Origin: Acidimicrobiaceae bacterium
GTDB lineage: Bacteria; Actinomycetota; Acidimicrobiia; Acidimicrobiales; RAAP-2
Reading direction: 5' to 3'
Length of the DNA stretch: 49,065 nt
Assembly: GCA_003164095.1 (NCBI GenBank)
Contig: PLRX01000142.1
Span: 1 to 49,065 of the forward strand
Shown here: positions 39,424 to 47,484 of the stretch, in pieces
How the letters are laid out: the number at the start of each line of letters is the position of its first letter
Numbering within the stretch: position 1 is the first letter of the stretch
Notes under the pieces: generated by a model
Told to the model about the DNA's origin: nothing
Seen by the model: only the letters and a program-made list of their open reading frames with translations
The model's database searches: none
Made by a program: the position numbers and the translations under genes

Positions 39424-40884
39424 GGACGACGCCGGCCTCGGCCACGGTGCGGCGGCTGGCGACACAGGGCCACCTGCTGGGCGACCGCTGGGTGGCCTCG
39501 AGCGCCGCCGGCGTGCACGAGCACCGCTACGCGGCGACCGGTGAGGTCCAGGCCGAGGTCGGGCTGGGTGGGGCAGCCGACATCGACGTCGCGGTGTCGG
39601 CCGCGCGTCGGGCCCAGCCCGCCTGGGCGGCGCTCGGGGCCGACGGCCGGCGTCACGTCCTGCTGACGTTGGCCGACCTGCTGGATGCCCATCGGGACGA
39701 GGCCGCCGAGCTCGGCACACTGGACAACGGGACGCCGGTGTCGGTGCTGCGGCCCGGCCGGGCGGCCGCGTCCTGGGTCCGCTACTACGCCGAGCTCGCC
39801 GTGACCTTGCAGCCCGAGGCGCTCGACGTGCCCCGGGGGACGGCCACGTGGCGACGCGAGCCCTACGGAGTGATCGGGGCGATCCCGCCGTGGAACGGGT
39901 CGATGGCGGGCATGGGTCAGAAGTGTGGTCCGGCTCTCGCCGCGGGCAATGCGGTGGTGGCCAAGCCGCCGGAGCTGGCACCGTTCGGGATGCTCCGCTT
40001 CGCCGAGCTGGCCCTCGAGGCGGGCGTTCCCCCCGGGGTGCTCAACGTGGTCGTCGGTGGGCCGGAGGCCGGCAGGGCGCTGGCCGGGCACCGCGGTGTC
40101 GACAAACTCACCTTTACCGGGGGAGCGGTGGCCGCACGCCAGGTGATGGCCGCCGCCGCCGGTCACCTCACGCCTCTGGCACTGGAACTCGGTGGGAAGT
40201 CGCCGGCGGTCGTGTGTGCCGATGCCGATCTCGACGCCGCGGCGGGCATGGTGGCGCGGGCCGGCACGGGCCTGCTTTCGGGGCAGGGGTGCGCCCTGCC
40301 GACGCGCACCTACGTGCACCGGGACGTCTACGACGAGTTCGTCGCGCGGGTGCTCGCCATCGTGGACGACCTGGTGGTGGGGGATCCGCTGGACACAGCG
40401 ACCTTCGTCGGGCCGGTGGTGACCGAATCGGCCCTCGAGCGCATTCTCGGGGTCATCGACCGGGCGCGGGCGGACGGGGCCACGCTGCTGTCCGGCGGCT
40501 CACGCCTGGGCGGCGATCTGGCCGACGGCTGGTTCGTGGCACCGACCGTGTTCGGCGACGTCGATCACGCCAGTGCGCTGGCAACCGAGGAGGTGTTCGG
40601 CCCGGCCCAGGCGCTGCTGCGCTTTTCGACGGACCAGGAGGCGGTGACGCTCGCCAATGACACCACCTACGGACTCGCCGCCTATGTCTTCACGAGGGAC
40701 CCGGACCGGCTCGAACGACTCGTCGGCGGCATCGACGCCGGCGTGGTCATGGCCAACGGCGGGGGACAGCTCGGCCCGACCACCCCGTTCGGCGGGGTCA
40801 AGCAGAGCGGGTTCGGCCGGGAGGGCGGCCGGGCCGGCTACGACGAGATGGTCCGGGGGGAAGACGGTCCTGGCCGGTCCGTAG
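39420..40884 (+). CDS. Aldehyde dehydrogenase, C-terminus frameshifted in this sequence
   Basis: GTG 39420. Glu256 in LALELGGKSP and Cys291 in GQGCALPTR are the catalytic pair; IGAIPPWNGSM and KLTFTGGA are also intact, and the enzyme would oxidise an aldehyde with NAD(P). After AGYDEMVRG the frame enters a run of six G (40856-40861) and, as given, continues to a stop at 41201 with 110 residues of non-protein-like sequence. Removing one G gives YDEMVRGKTVLAGP and a TAG at 40882-40884, the normal ALDH end, for a 487-aa enzyme. Either a one-base sequencing error or a real frameshift; catalysis should survive but the last strand would be lost. Coordinates are for the corrected gene. Confidence 0.85.
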
Positions 40885-41044
40885 CGTCCTGGGCCGGTGG
40901 TGTGCCCGTGACCCGTGCGACGGACGGTTCAGGCGCGGCGGGTGCTGACACCCTCGGCGCACGAGAAGTCCCACGCCACCTCGTGGAGTGCAGCAGCACC
41001 ACGCCTGCTTGCGGGCAGCGGTCAAGGATGGGGGGACGGGTGCC

Positions 41045-41056
41045 GATAGACCGGAC
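41045..41056 (+). promoter_or_regulatory. Possible leaderless -10 before the small secreted protein
   Basis: GATAGA, CCGGAC, then ATG at 41057. Weak match, but the same spacing as elsewhere. Confidence 0.25.
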
Positions 41057-41491
41057 ATGCGCACCCGACGCCTGTTCGCCACCTGCGTCGCCCTCGTCGT
41101 CGTCTCGACGGTGGGCGCCGCGGTGGAACAGGGGGCCACGCAGGCGGGAGCGACCGCTGTACATGCCCAGGCAGCCAAGCCGCCCAGGCTCCGCTGCGTG
41201 ATCCACCGGTCGGCGACGCCGGGGCGAGCTCCTGCGGAGACCGCTGCATCGGTGACCCGATCGACCGGGGCTGTGAGCTCGTCGTCAGCCCAGGGTGGCA
41301 TCGAGGTCTCGATCCCGCCGGTCACTTTCATCCGCTCCCACCCGCACCGTCTGATGGTCACGACGAACACCGGCGAGCTCCCGAGTCCCGCCGACCAGTT
41401 CTGGGTCCTGCGAGGGCATCGGGCGACACCTGCCGATGCAGCGGTGCGGGCCGAGGTGCTCGCCGACTGCACGGCGTGGACCCCGCGCTGA
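41057..41491 (+). CDS. Small secreted protein of unknown function
   Basis: 144 aa from ATG 41057. Signal peptide MRTRRLFATCVALVVVSTVG..., probably cut near VHA-QA (residue 37). The mature part has two Cys (RCVIHR and DCTAW) that could form a disulfide, a Ser/Ala-rich linker, and VTFIRSHPHRLMVTTNTGEL. No family recognised. It overlaps the spurious ALDH extension in another frame, which supports the idea that the extension is not real coding. Confidence 0.5.
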   Translation: MRTRRLFATCVALVVVSTVGAAVEQGATQAGATAVHAQAAKPPRLRCVIHRSATPGRAPAETAASVTRSTGAVSSSSAQGGIEVSIPPVTFIRSHPHRLMVTTNTGELPSPADQFWVLRGHRATPADAAVRAEVLADCTAWTPR

Positions 41492-41813
41492 CCCTCTGGC
41501 ACCCGCAGAGGGCTGACAGCGCGGTGCCGAGCATGCACTTCAGATACGCAGCCTGGAGCGTGCCGTCAGCAGGACGTCGCACCTCCCGGCTGCGCCTGTC
41601 CTGACCGGCCAGAACGTCGATCGGACTGCCTCCAGGATCCTGGACGACCGCGTTGCGTGGTCCTTCAACTGCGCGCAGCGCTCTTACGTCTCCAACAGTT
41701 GACATCCCGTGTTGCGCTCTATACGTTTCTAAACCTGACCAAAGAGGTCAGATATCTAGGAATACAGGGTTCGGGCGGATTGCCGGATCCCCCGCCACAG
41801 GAGGAGACAGGAA
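41492..41813. other. Long intergenic region upstream of the surface-protein cluster
   Basis: About 320 bp. The first 200 bp hold no credible gene. 41700-41770 is strikingly AT-rich for this genome (tatacgtttctaaacctg, agatatctagg) and looks like the main promoter region of the cluster. Confidence 0.5.
41735..41757. promoter_or_regulatory. Operator-like inverted repeat upstream of the PstS-like gene
   Basis: CTGACC (41735-41740), aaaga, GGTCAG (41746-41751) is a perfect inverted repeat, immediately followed by the palindrome AGATATCT (41750-41757). It lies in the AT-rich promoter region. Confidence 0.4.
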
Positions 41814-41861
41814 ATGAGCAGTTCAACGATGACCTCGAGGGACCAAGGGGAGCGATCGTGA
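41814..41861 (+). CDS. 15-residue upstream ORF coupled to the PstS-like gene
   Basis: ATG 41814 has a strong GGAGGAGACAGGAA site before it; MSSSTMTSRDQGERS then TGA at 41859-41861, which overlaps the GTG start (41858) of the next gene. The AGGGGAG for that GTG lies inside this ORF. Of the small ORFs in the window this has the best ribosome-binding site. A coupling or attenuating leader peptide is plausible. Confidence 0.4.
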   Translation: MSSSTMTSRDQGERS

Positions 41862-43030
41862 AGACCAAGCACAGGCTTCTGAAAGTTGGACTGATCGGCG
41901 TGGCGGCAGTCACGATCCCGTTGATCGGCGCCGGACAGGCGTTCGCGGACTATGCGCCCCAGGCGGGCGACGTGGTCGGCGTGGGTGGGGACACCCCCCA
42001 GTACGCGTTGCAGTTCGGCGCAGACGGTGACTACAACGGCGATGCCGGGTACAACCAGGCTGGTGCCTACAACCGGCTGGTGACCTTCAACGCCACCGCT
42101 GACGCCAACGGCCGCTCCGCTTACGGGCAGGGCAGCTCGGAGACGACACCGGTCCCGTTGAACCCGACGGATGTGCTCCGTGCCGGTACCTACCCCGTCC
42201 AGCGGGTCCAGAGCAGCGGTGCCGCCATCACGGCATTCCTGGCGGACAAGAGCAACCCGGAGACGATCAACTTCATCTTCAGTGCCAGCCCGCCCACGGC
42301 GGCTCAGCAGAGCACGGCCTCCTCCAACGGGTGGAGCTATCTGCACGTCGTCGAGATCGGGACGGACTCGGTGCAGATCGCCGCGGACACCACGACCAAC
42401 GCGCCGGCCGGGCTGTCCGTCGCCGACCTGCTCAACATCTACGACGGCACGTACACCAAGTGGAGCCAGATCCCGGGTAACTCGACGGGCTCGTCGGCCA
42501 CCATCATCCCGTTGATCCCACAGAACACCTCGTCGATCTACAAGACGCTGGTGGCGGACCTGAAGACGGCGAACGGTGGTACCGCGGTGACGCTGGCGAG
42601 TGACGTCCAGACGGTCGAGCAGAACGACCCGACGGCCATCACCTCGCTGGGCGCCAACGCGGCCAACGCCATCGTGCCGTTCTCGGCGGCCCGCCTGGCG
42701 CTGTGGAACAACGGCTACTTCCACAACCCGGCCACGGTGTTCCCCGGTTCGTCCACACCGCTGACTCCCGGCGTGTCGCTGCTGTCCGGGGCCACGGGTG
42801 ACGGGACCGTGTACGCGAGCCCGATCACGGACTACGTGCTCTTCCGGCAGAGCGATGCGGCCTCGGCGTCGCCGTTCCAGCCCGGTGGCTCGCTGAACTG
42901 GGTGCAGACCCTGTTCTCCAACCCCGGCGGGTCGTCGCCGTTCTTCGCCAAGCCCCTCGGCAAGTCGCTGGTCGCGGCCTCGGGGGTCACGCCGAACTAC
43001 GTCGACCTGGGCGACTACTCGGCCGGCTGA
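41858..43030 (+). CDS. PstS-like periplasmic-binding-fold protein, secreted
   Basis: 390 aa from GTG 41858. Signal peptide about 1-31, cut at AFA-DY; no lipobox, so it is released or held by partners. PBP fold: GVGGDTPQYALQFGADGDYN, INFIFSASPPT, then LSVADLLNIYDGTYTKWSQIPG, the W-S-x-I region shared with phosphate-binding PstS proteins, and IIPLIPQNTSSIYKTL. Residue-level phosphate contacts are not all recognisable. No pstC/A/B genes are nearby, so this is probably not part of a standard phosphate importer. It stands first in a run of secreted proteins and ends at a strong hairpin. Confidence 0.72.
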   Translation: MKTKHRLLKVGLIGVAAVTIPLIGAGQAFADYAPQAGDVVGVGGDTPQYALQFGADGDYNGDAGYNQAGAYNRLVTFNATADANGRSAYGQGSSETTPVPLNPTDVLRAGTYPVQRVQSSGAAITAFLADKSNPETINFIFSASPPTAAQQSTASSNGWSYLHVVEIGTDSVQIAADTTTNAPAGLSVADLLNIYDGTYTKWSQIPGNSTGSSATIIPLIPQNTSSIYKTLVADLKTANGGTAVTLASDVQTVEQNDPTAITSLGANAANAIVPFSAARLALWNNGYFHNPATVFPGSSTPLTPGVSLLSGATGDGTVYASPITDYVLFRQSDAASASPFQPGGSLNWVQTLFSNPGGSSPFFAKPLGKSLVAASGVTPNYVDLGDYSAG

Positions 43031-43059
43031 TCGACCAGCACACCGGCTGACCGGGGTCT

Positions 43060-43100
43060 CCGGACCGGGCGTGGATGACCGCACCCCACGCCCGGTCCGG
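43060..43100 (+). terminator. Strong hairpin after the PstS-like gene
   Basis: A perfect 15-bp stem: 43060-43074 (CCGGACCGGGCGTGG) pairs with 43086-43100 across an 11-nt loop, 30 bp after the stop. No T run. Confidence 0.7.
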
Positions 43101-43170
43101 CAAGGCCCTTGGCCCAACGCGCCCGGACAGCCCCGTGCGACTCCTGCCATCGACGCAGCGCGCACCCCAT

Positions 43171-43210
43171 CACGCAGTGCCTGACTCACCCACGCAGCAC
43201 CTGACTCGAA
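43171..43210 (+). repeat. 20-bp tandem direct repeat upstream of the WxL-like gene
   Basis: cacgcag-NN-cctgactc occurs at 43171-43187 and 43191-43207, a 20-bp period with two mismatches in the core. It lies about 55-90 bp before the ATG and could be a pair of regulator sites. Confidence 0.5.
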
Positions 43211-43263
43211 GCACTCCATGCGGCGCCCCGACCCGGGCGTCCGACACGAAAGAAGGAAGCACC

Positions 43264-45048
43264 ATGAAGAAGTTCATCCGATCGATTGCGCTGGTGGCCA
43301 CGGCCACCGTCGCAGCCGGATCGCTGGTCGCCGGTCTCGGCGGCGTAGCGCACGCCGGCACAGCACCACCATGGGAGCCGGACGCCAGCTCCGTCGGCGG
43401 CCTGGCATTCTTCAACACCGCCGGTCAGCAGATCACCGGTGGCAACCTGACCGACTCACCCATCGCCGCGTATGTCGAGGGTGCCTCGACGGTCCGCGCC
43501 GGTGACCAGAAGGCCACGCTGTACGGCTACCTCCCTGTGGCCGGCACTGCGCCGGGCACGTGGTCCGGTGAGGCCCTCGGGTCGTCGACCACGTACCCGA
43601 ACACGTCGGCTCCCGCCCCGTTGAACACCGCCACCTTGCCGGTCGAGACCGGTTCCAGCGGTGACGAGACAGTGGCCACGCTCGAGGCCGACCTGCCCAA
43701 CACCAACTCCGCCGGAAGTGGCTACGCTGGTCTCTACCAGCTCCGGCTGAAGACCACGGCGACCGGCAAGTCCCCGAACACCACCTATGACTCGGCCGAC
43801 ATCCAGATCACCGGCAGCACTTGGTCGGTTGTCTACACGGCTCAGACGACGACGGCGACGACCACCACACTGGCGGTCACTCCGGGCAGCCCCCAGGTCG
43901 CCGGCACCAACGAGACACTGACAGCCACGGTCAGCCCGGCTGCCGCCACCGGTACGGTGCAGTTCGAGGACGGGACCACCGCGATCGGCTCCCCGGTCGC
44001 AGTCACGGGTGGCACGGCCTCGACGACGACGTCGGCGTTGCCCGTCGGAACGGACAACCTCAGCGCGGTGTTCACCCCGACAGTGGTCGCAGCTCCGTTC
44101 GCCACCTACAGCGGCTCGACCGGAACGGCTTCGTTCACGGTGAGCCCGACGCCCGCCGCCAACACGGTCACGGCACTGGCGATCAACCCGACCACGGCCG
44201 CCGCCGACACTTCGGTGGCACTTACGGCATCGGTCGCCTCGGGTGGCTCGGCGCTCGCCTCGGGTGCCGGCCAGGTGTCGTTCTACGACAACGGGACCAG
44301 CACCGCTGACACCGCGACGGGCACACTGCTCGGCACGGTGGCACTGGGCTCCGGTGGAGTCGCGACGCTGGACTACAGCGCCTTCGCCGTCGGCACCCAC
44401 GACATCGTGGCCAGCTTCGCACCGACCAGCCTGGCGACGTACAACGCCTCGCTGTCGCTGTCCCTGCCGTTCGTGGCGACCACCCCGCTGTACACGCCCG
44501 ACCCGCAGACGGTGAACGTGAGCATCCCCTCCGGAACGCTCACGATCACGACGCCCTACGGCCCGTCGAACCCGTTCAACCTGGGTACGGCAGTGCTGGA
44601 CCCCGCTGACTCGAAGTTCACGGCCAGTGCCCAGTTCGGCACCCCGGGGACGGATGGGACCAATGCCGGTGGTGTGACCATCACCGACACCCGTGCCGGT
44701 CAGCAGGGTTGGACGGCATCCGCCGTGTCGAGCAACTTCACCGACGGCGCCGTTCCGACGCCCGACGTGATCAATGCCCAGGACCTGACGTTCACCAACG
44801 TCCAGGCCCAGTACATCACGGGCAATGCGCTCCAGACCGGGGTCCTGACGTCGAACATCGGCAACAGCGCCATCTACGGCCCGACGGCCACCGGCACGGA
44901 CGGCCTGGGCGGTACGCACCCGTTCGCCACCGCCCCCGTCGGTGGGAGTGACGGATCGGTGTTCATCAACGGTCTGCTCACGCTGGTCGCACCGACCTCC
45001 ACGCCGTCCGGCCAGTACACGGCAACCATCACCTTCACCATCTCGTAA
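43264..45048 (+). CDS. Secreted Ig-repeat protein with WxL-like C-terminal domain
   Basis: 594 aa from ATG 43264 (AGAAGGAAG upstream). Signal peptide 1-32 (AHA-GT). Residues 35-195 form a domain shared with the proteins at 46417 and 47481, starting PPWEPDASSVGGLAFFN and ending TWSVVY. Two bacterial Ig-like (Big_3_5-type) repeats follow at about 196-295 and 296-410. The last 180 residues contain ITDTRAGQQGWTASAVSSNF (Trp483) and end with GQYTATITFTIS. In low-GC Gram-positive WxL proteins the corresponding places read GWTLxA and TxTWTL; here W-T-A and F-T-I, so this looks like a divergent WxL domain. Expected role: non-covalent attachment to peptidoglycan or to the DUF916-like partner at 45284. 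Confidence 0.72.
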   Translation: MKKFIRSIALVATATVAAGSLVAGLGGVAHAGTAPPWEPDASSVGGLAFFNTAGQQITGGNLTDSPIAAYVEGASTVRAGDQKATLYGYLPVAGTAPGTWSGEALGSSTTYPNTSAPAPLNTATLPVETGSSGDETVATLEADLPNTNSAGSGYAGLYQLRLKTTATGKSPNTTYDSADIQITGSTWSVVYTAQTTTATTTTLAVTPGSPQVAGTNETLTATVSPAAATGTVQFEDGTTAIGSPVAVTGGTASTTTSALPVGTDNLSAVFTPTVVAAPFATYSGSTGTASFTVSPTPAANTVTALAINPTTAAADTSVALTASVASGGSALASGAGQVSFYDNGTSTADTATGTLLGTVALGSGGVATLDYSAFAVGTHDIVASFAPTSLATYNASLSLSLPFVATTPLYTPDPQTVNVSIPSGTLTITTPYGPSNPFNLGTAVLDPADSKFTASAQFGTPGTDGTNAGGVTITDTRAGQQGWTASAVSSNFTDGAVPTPDVINAQDLTFTNVQAQYITGNALQTGVLTSNIGNSAIYGPTATGTDGLGGTHPFATAPVGGSDGSVFINGLLTLVAPTSTPSGQYTATITFTIS

Positions 45049-45060
45049 CACCCCGCCCGA

Positions 45061-45095
45061 GGGGACCGGCGGCACGCAGTGTGCCCCCGGTCCCC
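45061..45095 (+). terminator. Hairpin after the WxL-like gene
   Basis: GGGGACCGG-c-GGCAC, loop gcagt, GTGCC-c-CCGGTCCCC: 14 bp of stem with one C/C mismatch, 13 bp after the stop. Confidence 0.7.
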
Positions 45096-45254
45096 GACGG
45101 TGACCCGGGGGAGCGGGCGGTGGCCTACACGGCCGACGCCCGCTCCTTCGGGCATTCAGGAACGGCAGCCGGCGCGGCGCCGAGCCCGAGTGCACCTGGA
45201 GCGGGGTCCGAAGACGGCGGCCCTCGGCCGTTCGTCACCCCGCCTAGCCAATGA

Positions 45255-45283
45255 CCTACTATTACGGTAGATTTACTCCTCTC
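45255..45283 (+). promoter_or_regulatory. AT-rich leaderless promoter of the anchor operon
   Basis: The run cctactattacggtagattt is unusually AT-rich. TTTACT (45272-45277), CCTCTC, ATG 45284 fits a leaderless start. TACTAT and TAGATT are alternative -10 boxes. Confidence 0.4.
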
Positions 45284-46420
45284 ATGAACCACCTTCCTGC
45301 CGGCCACGGCGCACCGTCCTCAACCGACGGCCGGCATTTCGCCGGCCGCGGCGCCGTGCTGCGCCGGTCGGCCCTGCTGCTCGCCCCGGTGGTGGCCCTC
45401 CTGGTCGCCCTTCTCGGAACCACGGCACCCGCCTCCGCCGCCCCGGTGCCCGCCTCCCGGGTGACCTTCGGGATCGAGCCGGCCTCGGCGACCGCCCCCG
45501 ACGGCCGGGCGAACTTCAATTTCGAGATGACGCCCGGCGCAGTGCTCTTCGACCACATCGCCATCGTGAATTACTCGGACACCCCTCTCACCTTGCAGCT
45601 GTACGCCACCGACGCCCTCGAGACGTCGAGCGGGGGCTTCGGGCTCCTCCAGCCGGGGGTGACGCCCACCGGTGTCGGCGCCTGGGTCAGCATCCCGGCG
45701 AGCGCGTCCTCGGTCCAGGTGCCCGCCGAGCGATCCACCGGGCCCGGCTACGTCATCGTTCCGATGACGGTGCGCGTGCCGGTGAAGGCCATACCGGGTG
45801 ACCACGTCGGAGGCGTCATCGCATCGCTCAGGACGGTCGGCACCAACGCGACGGGCCAGACGGTGGTCCTGAACCAGCGGATCGGTTCCCGGGTCTACGT
45901 CCGGGTGGCGGGCCAACTGTCGCCGCAGCTCACCCTGTCCAGCCCCCGCGCCACCTTCAGCGGCTCGTCGAGCCCGGTCGGCACGGGCAGGGTCAAGGTG
46001 AGCTACGTCGTCACCAATTCGGGCAATGTCGACCTGGCCGTGCACGACCAGCACGTGTCGGTCTCCGGCCTGATCGACGACACCCATACCGCGCAACTGG
46101 GCAACATCCAGTTGCTGCTACCCGGCACGTCGGTCACCCAGAGCGTCGTGATCAGCGGTGTATGGCCCCAGTTCCGTCTCCACCAGACCGTGTCGGCGCA
46201 ACCCGTCGTCCTGGATGGTTCCGCGGGCGACCTCTCGCCGGTCGGCGCCAGCAGCACGCTGTGGGCGGTGCCGTGGCTGTTGGTGATCATCGTCCTCGTC
46301 CTGGTGGTTGCCGTAGTTGCCTGGGTGCGCCGACGCCGGCACAAGGTGCCTGCGGCGGACCCGACGGTCGGGGACGGAACGGTCACCGACGACGCCGTCA
46401 AGACGGAGGTGCCCGCATGA
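45284..46420 (+). CDS. Membrane-anchored DUF916/WxL_PGBD-like protein
   Basis: 378 aa from ATG 45284; ATG 45251 would add 11 residues but overlaps the promoter. Long signal peptide, cut near ASA-AP (about residue 53). The ectodomain begins VTFGIEPASATAPDGRANF and continues VLFDHIAIVNYSDTPLTLQLYATDA, VSIPASASSVQVPAERS and GDHVGGVIASL; this is the wording of DUF916 (WxL protein peptidoglycan-binding domain). A second beta-sandwich follows (VKVSYVVTNSGNVDLAVH), like the DUF3324 that accompanies it in Firmicutes. One membrane helix (WLLVIIVLVLVVAVVAWV) and a short basic then acidic tail. It would hold WxL-type proteins at the wall. Its stop overlaps the next start (ATGA). Confidence 0.78.
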   Translation: MNHLPAGHGAPSSTDGRHFAGRGAVLRRSALLLAPVVALLVALLGTTAPASAAPVPASRVTFGIEPASATAPDGRANFNFEMTPGAVLFDHIAIVNYSDTPLTLQLYATDALETSSGGFGLLQPGVTPTGVGAWVSIPASASSVQVPAERSTGPGYVIVPMTVRVPVKAIPGDHVGGVIASLRTVGTNATGQTVVLNQRIGSRVYVRVAGQLSPQLTLSSPRATFSGSSSPVGTGRVKVSYVVTNSGNVDLAVHDQHVSVSGLIDDTHTAQLGNIQLLLPGTSVTQSVVISGVWPQFRLHQTVSAQPVVLDGSAGDLSPVGASSTLWAVPWLLVIIVLVLVVAVVAWVRRRRHKVPAADPTVGDGTVTDDAVKTEVPA

Positions 46421-47484
46421 TCCGGGGCGCAGCCTTCCCGTCGATCCGCCGGCTCCTCGTGGTCGGTGGGATCGCGCTGGTCGCCCTCGGTGGGTACGCC
46501 GGCACCGCCGGCACCGCCGGCGCCGCCACGACGGCGCCGTACACCGACCCGAACGCTGTGGGGACCATCGGCCTGTGCGACCAGTCGGGCCAGCAGGTCA
46601 CGAGCGGAAGCACGACCGCCGCGCCGTTCGCCTGGCTCGCCGTGTCGACCACCCCGGCCCAGGCGCCGTACGACAACGACTACCGCACGGCCATCCTCCT
46701 CGCCTACCAACCTCAGCAGGGCCTGACGCCGGGTGAGTGGAGCGGGGCGGAGCTCACGGCGTCCTCCCGGTACACGAATGCCCAGGTCCCGATGGCGGCG
46801 GCCACCAGCGGGGACGACTCCCTGGCCGACTTCATGGACAACTACCACCCGCGCTGGGACGGGTTCCTCCAGCTCCGGATGTACCTGGGCACCGCCGATC
46901 AGCCCCAGTACTCGCTGCACTACCCGTCACTCGACATCCAGGTGGCGGGCGACACCTGGCACGCCGTCGGTGGCGGGACGGTGAACTGCAAGGCGGGCAC
47001 CGCCGAGTCGATCGAGAGCATCGTCCTGCCCGCCGCCACCACCACGACCTCGCCGGGCAGCACCGCCAGCCACGGCAGCGGCGCCAGCGGCAGCAGCGCC
47101 GTCTCGGGCTCGGTCTCCAACCCCACGTCGTCGTCGGGTGCGACGGCGACGGGCGGTGGCGCGGCGACACCGGTGGCGGCCACGCAGTCCGGCTCCTCGC
47201 ACGGATGGCTCGCCATCGCGTTGCTCGTGCTCCTCGTGGCCGCAGCCGGCTGGTTCCTCGTGCGCAGGCTCCGACCGGGCACCCGGGGTGGATCCCCGGG
47301 CACCGACCCGGACGCCACTGATCCGGACGCCGCCGAGGCGGACGTGCCCGGGTCCGGCCAGTCGGCCCCCGCGTCAGACCCGGCCCCGCCCGAAACCACC
47401 CACCACGACCCACTCCGGTCCCACGAGACCGCCAATTCGTCAAGCAGTGCAACACCTACATCCACGAAAGGCCAACAGCCATGA
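46417..47484 (+). CDS. Single-pass membrane protein with the shared surface N-domain
   Basis: 355 aa. Signal peptide with Gly/Ala-rich end (GTAGTAGAA-TT). Residues 37-190 are a divergent copy of the domain in the proteins at 43264 and 47481: DPNAVGTIGLCDQSGQQVTSG, TPGEWSGAELTASSRYTN, SGDDSLADFM, GFLQLRMYLG, YPSLDIQVAGDTWHAV. Two Cys in this copy could bond. Then a Ser/Thr/Gly linker of about 70 residues, a membrane helix (GWLAIALLVLLVAAAGWFLV) and an acidic, Pro-rich cytoplasmic tail of about 70 residues. It is both preceded and followed by 4-bp ATGA overlaps, so all three proteins of this operon are made together. Unknown function; probably an anchor or organiser. Confidence 0.68.
   Translation: MIRGAAFPSIRRLLVVGGIALVALGGYAGTAGTAGAATTAPYTDPNAVGTIGLCDQSGQQVTSGSTTAAPFAWLAVSTTPAQAPYDNDYRTAILLAYQPQQGLTPGEWSGAELTASSRYTNAQVPMAAATSGDDSLADFMDNYHPRWDGFLQLRMYLGTADQPQYSLHYPSLDIQVAGDTWHAVGGGTVNCKAGTAESIESIVLPAATTTTSPGSTASHGSGASGSSAVSGSVSNPTSSSGATATGGGAATPVAATQSGSSHGWLAIALLVLLVAAAGWFLVRRLRPGTRGGSPGTDPDATDPDAAEADVPGSGQSAPASDPAPPETTHHDPLRSHETANSSSSATPTSTKGQQP

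Noticed and set aside
38620-39981. Minus-strand continuation of the SDR frame at 37894
   Set aside because: Antisense to the SDR and ALDH genes, Arg/Pro-rich, no domain.
40885-41201. C-terminal extension of the aldehyde dehydrogenase as a real domain
   Set aside because: Composition is Ser/Arg/Pro-rich noise and overlaps a signal-peptide protein in another frame; one-base correction restores the normal end.
41358-41720. Minus-strand frame with a VOC/glyoxalase-like phrase (GPRNAVVQDPGGSPIDVL)
   Set aside because: Only one short motif resembles the family; the remainder does not, and the frame overlaps the secreted protein and the promoter region. It could be a decayed remnant, but I cannot support it.
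43075-43263. N-terminal extension of the WxL-like protein
   Set aside because: It starts inside the terminator hairpin region, is Pro/Ser/Arg-rich, and the Shine-Dalgarno plus signal peptide start at ATG 43264.
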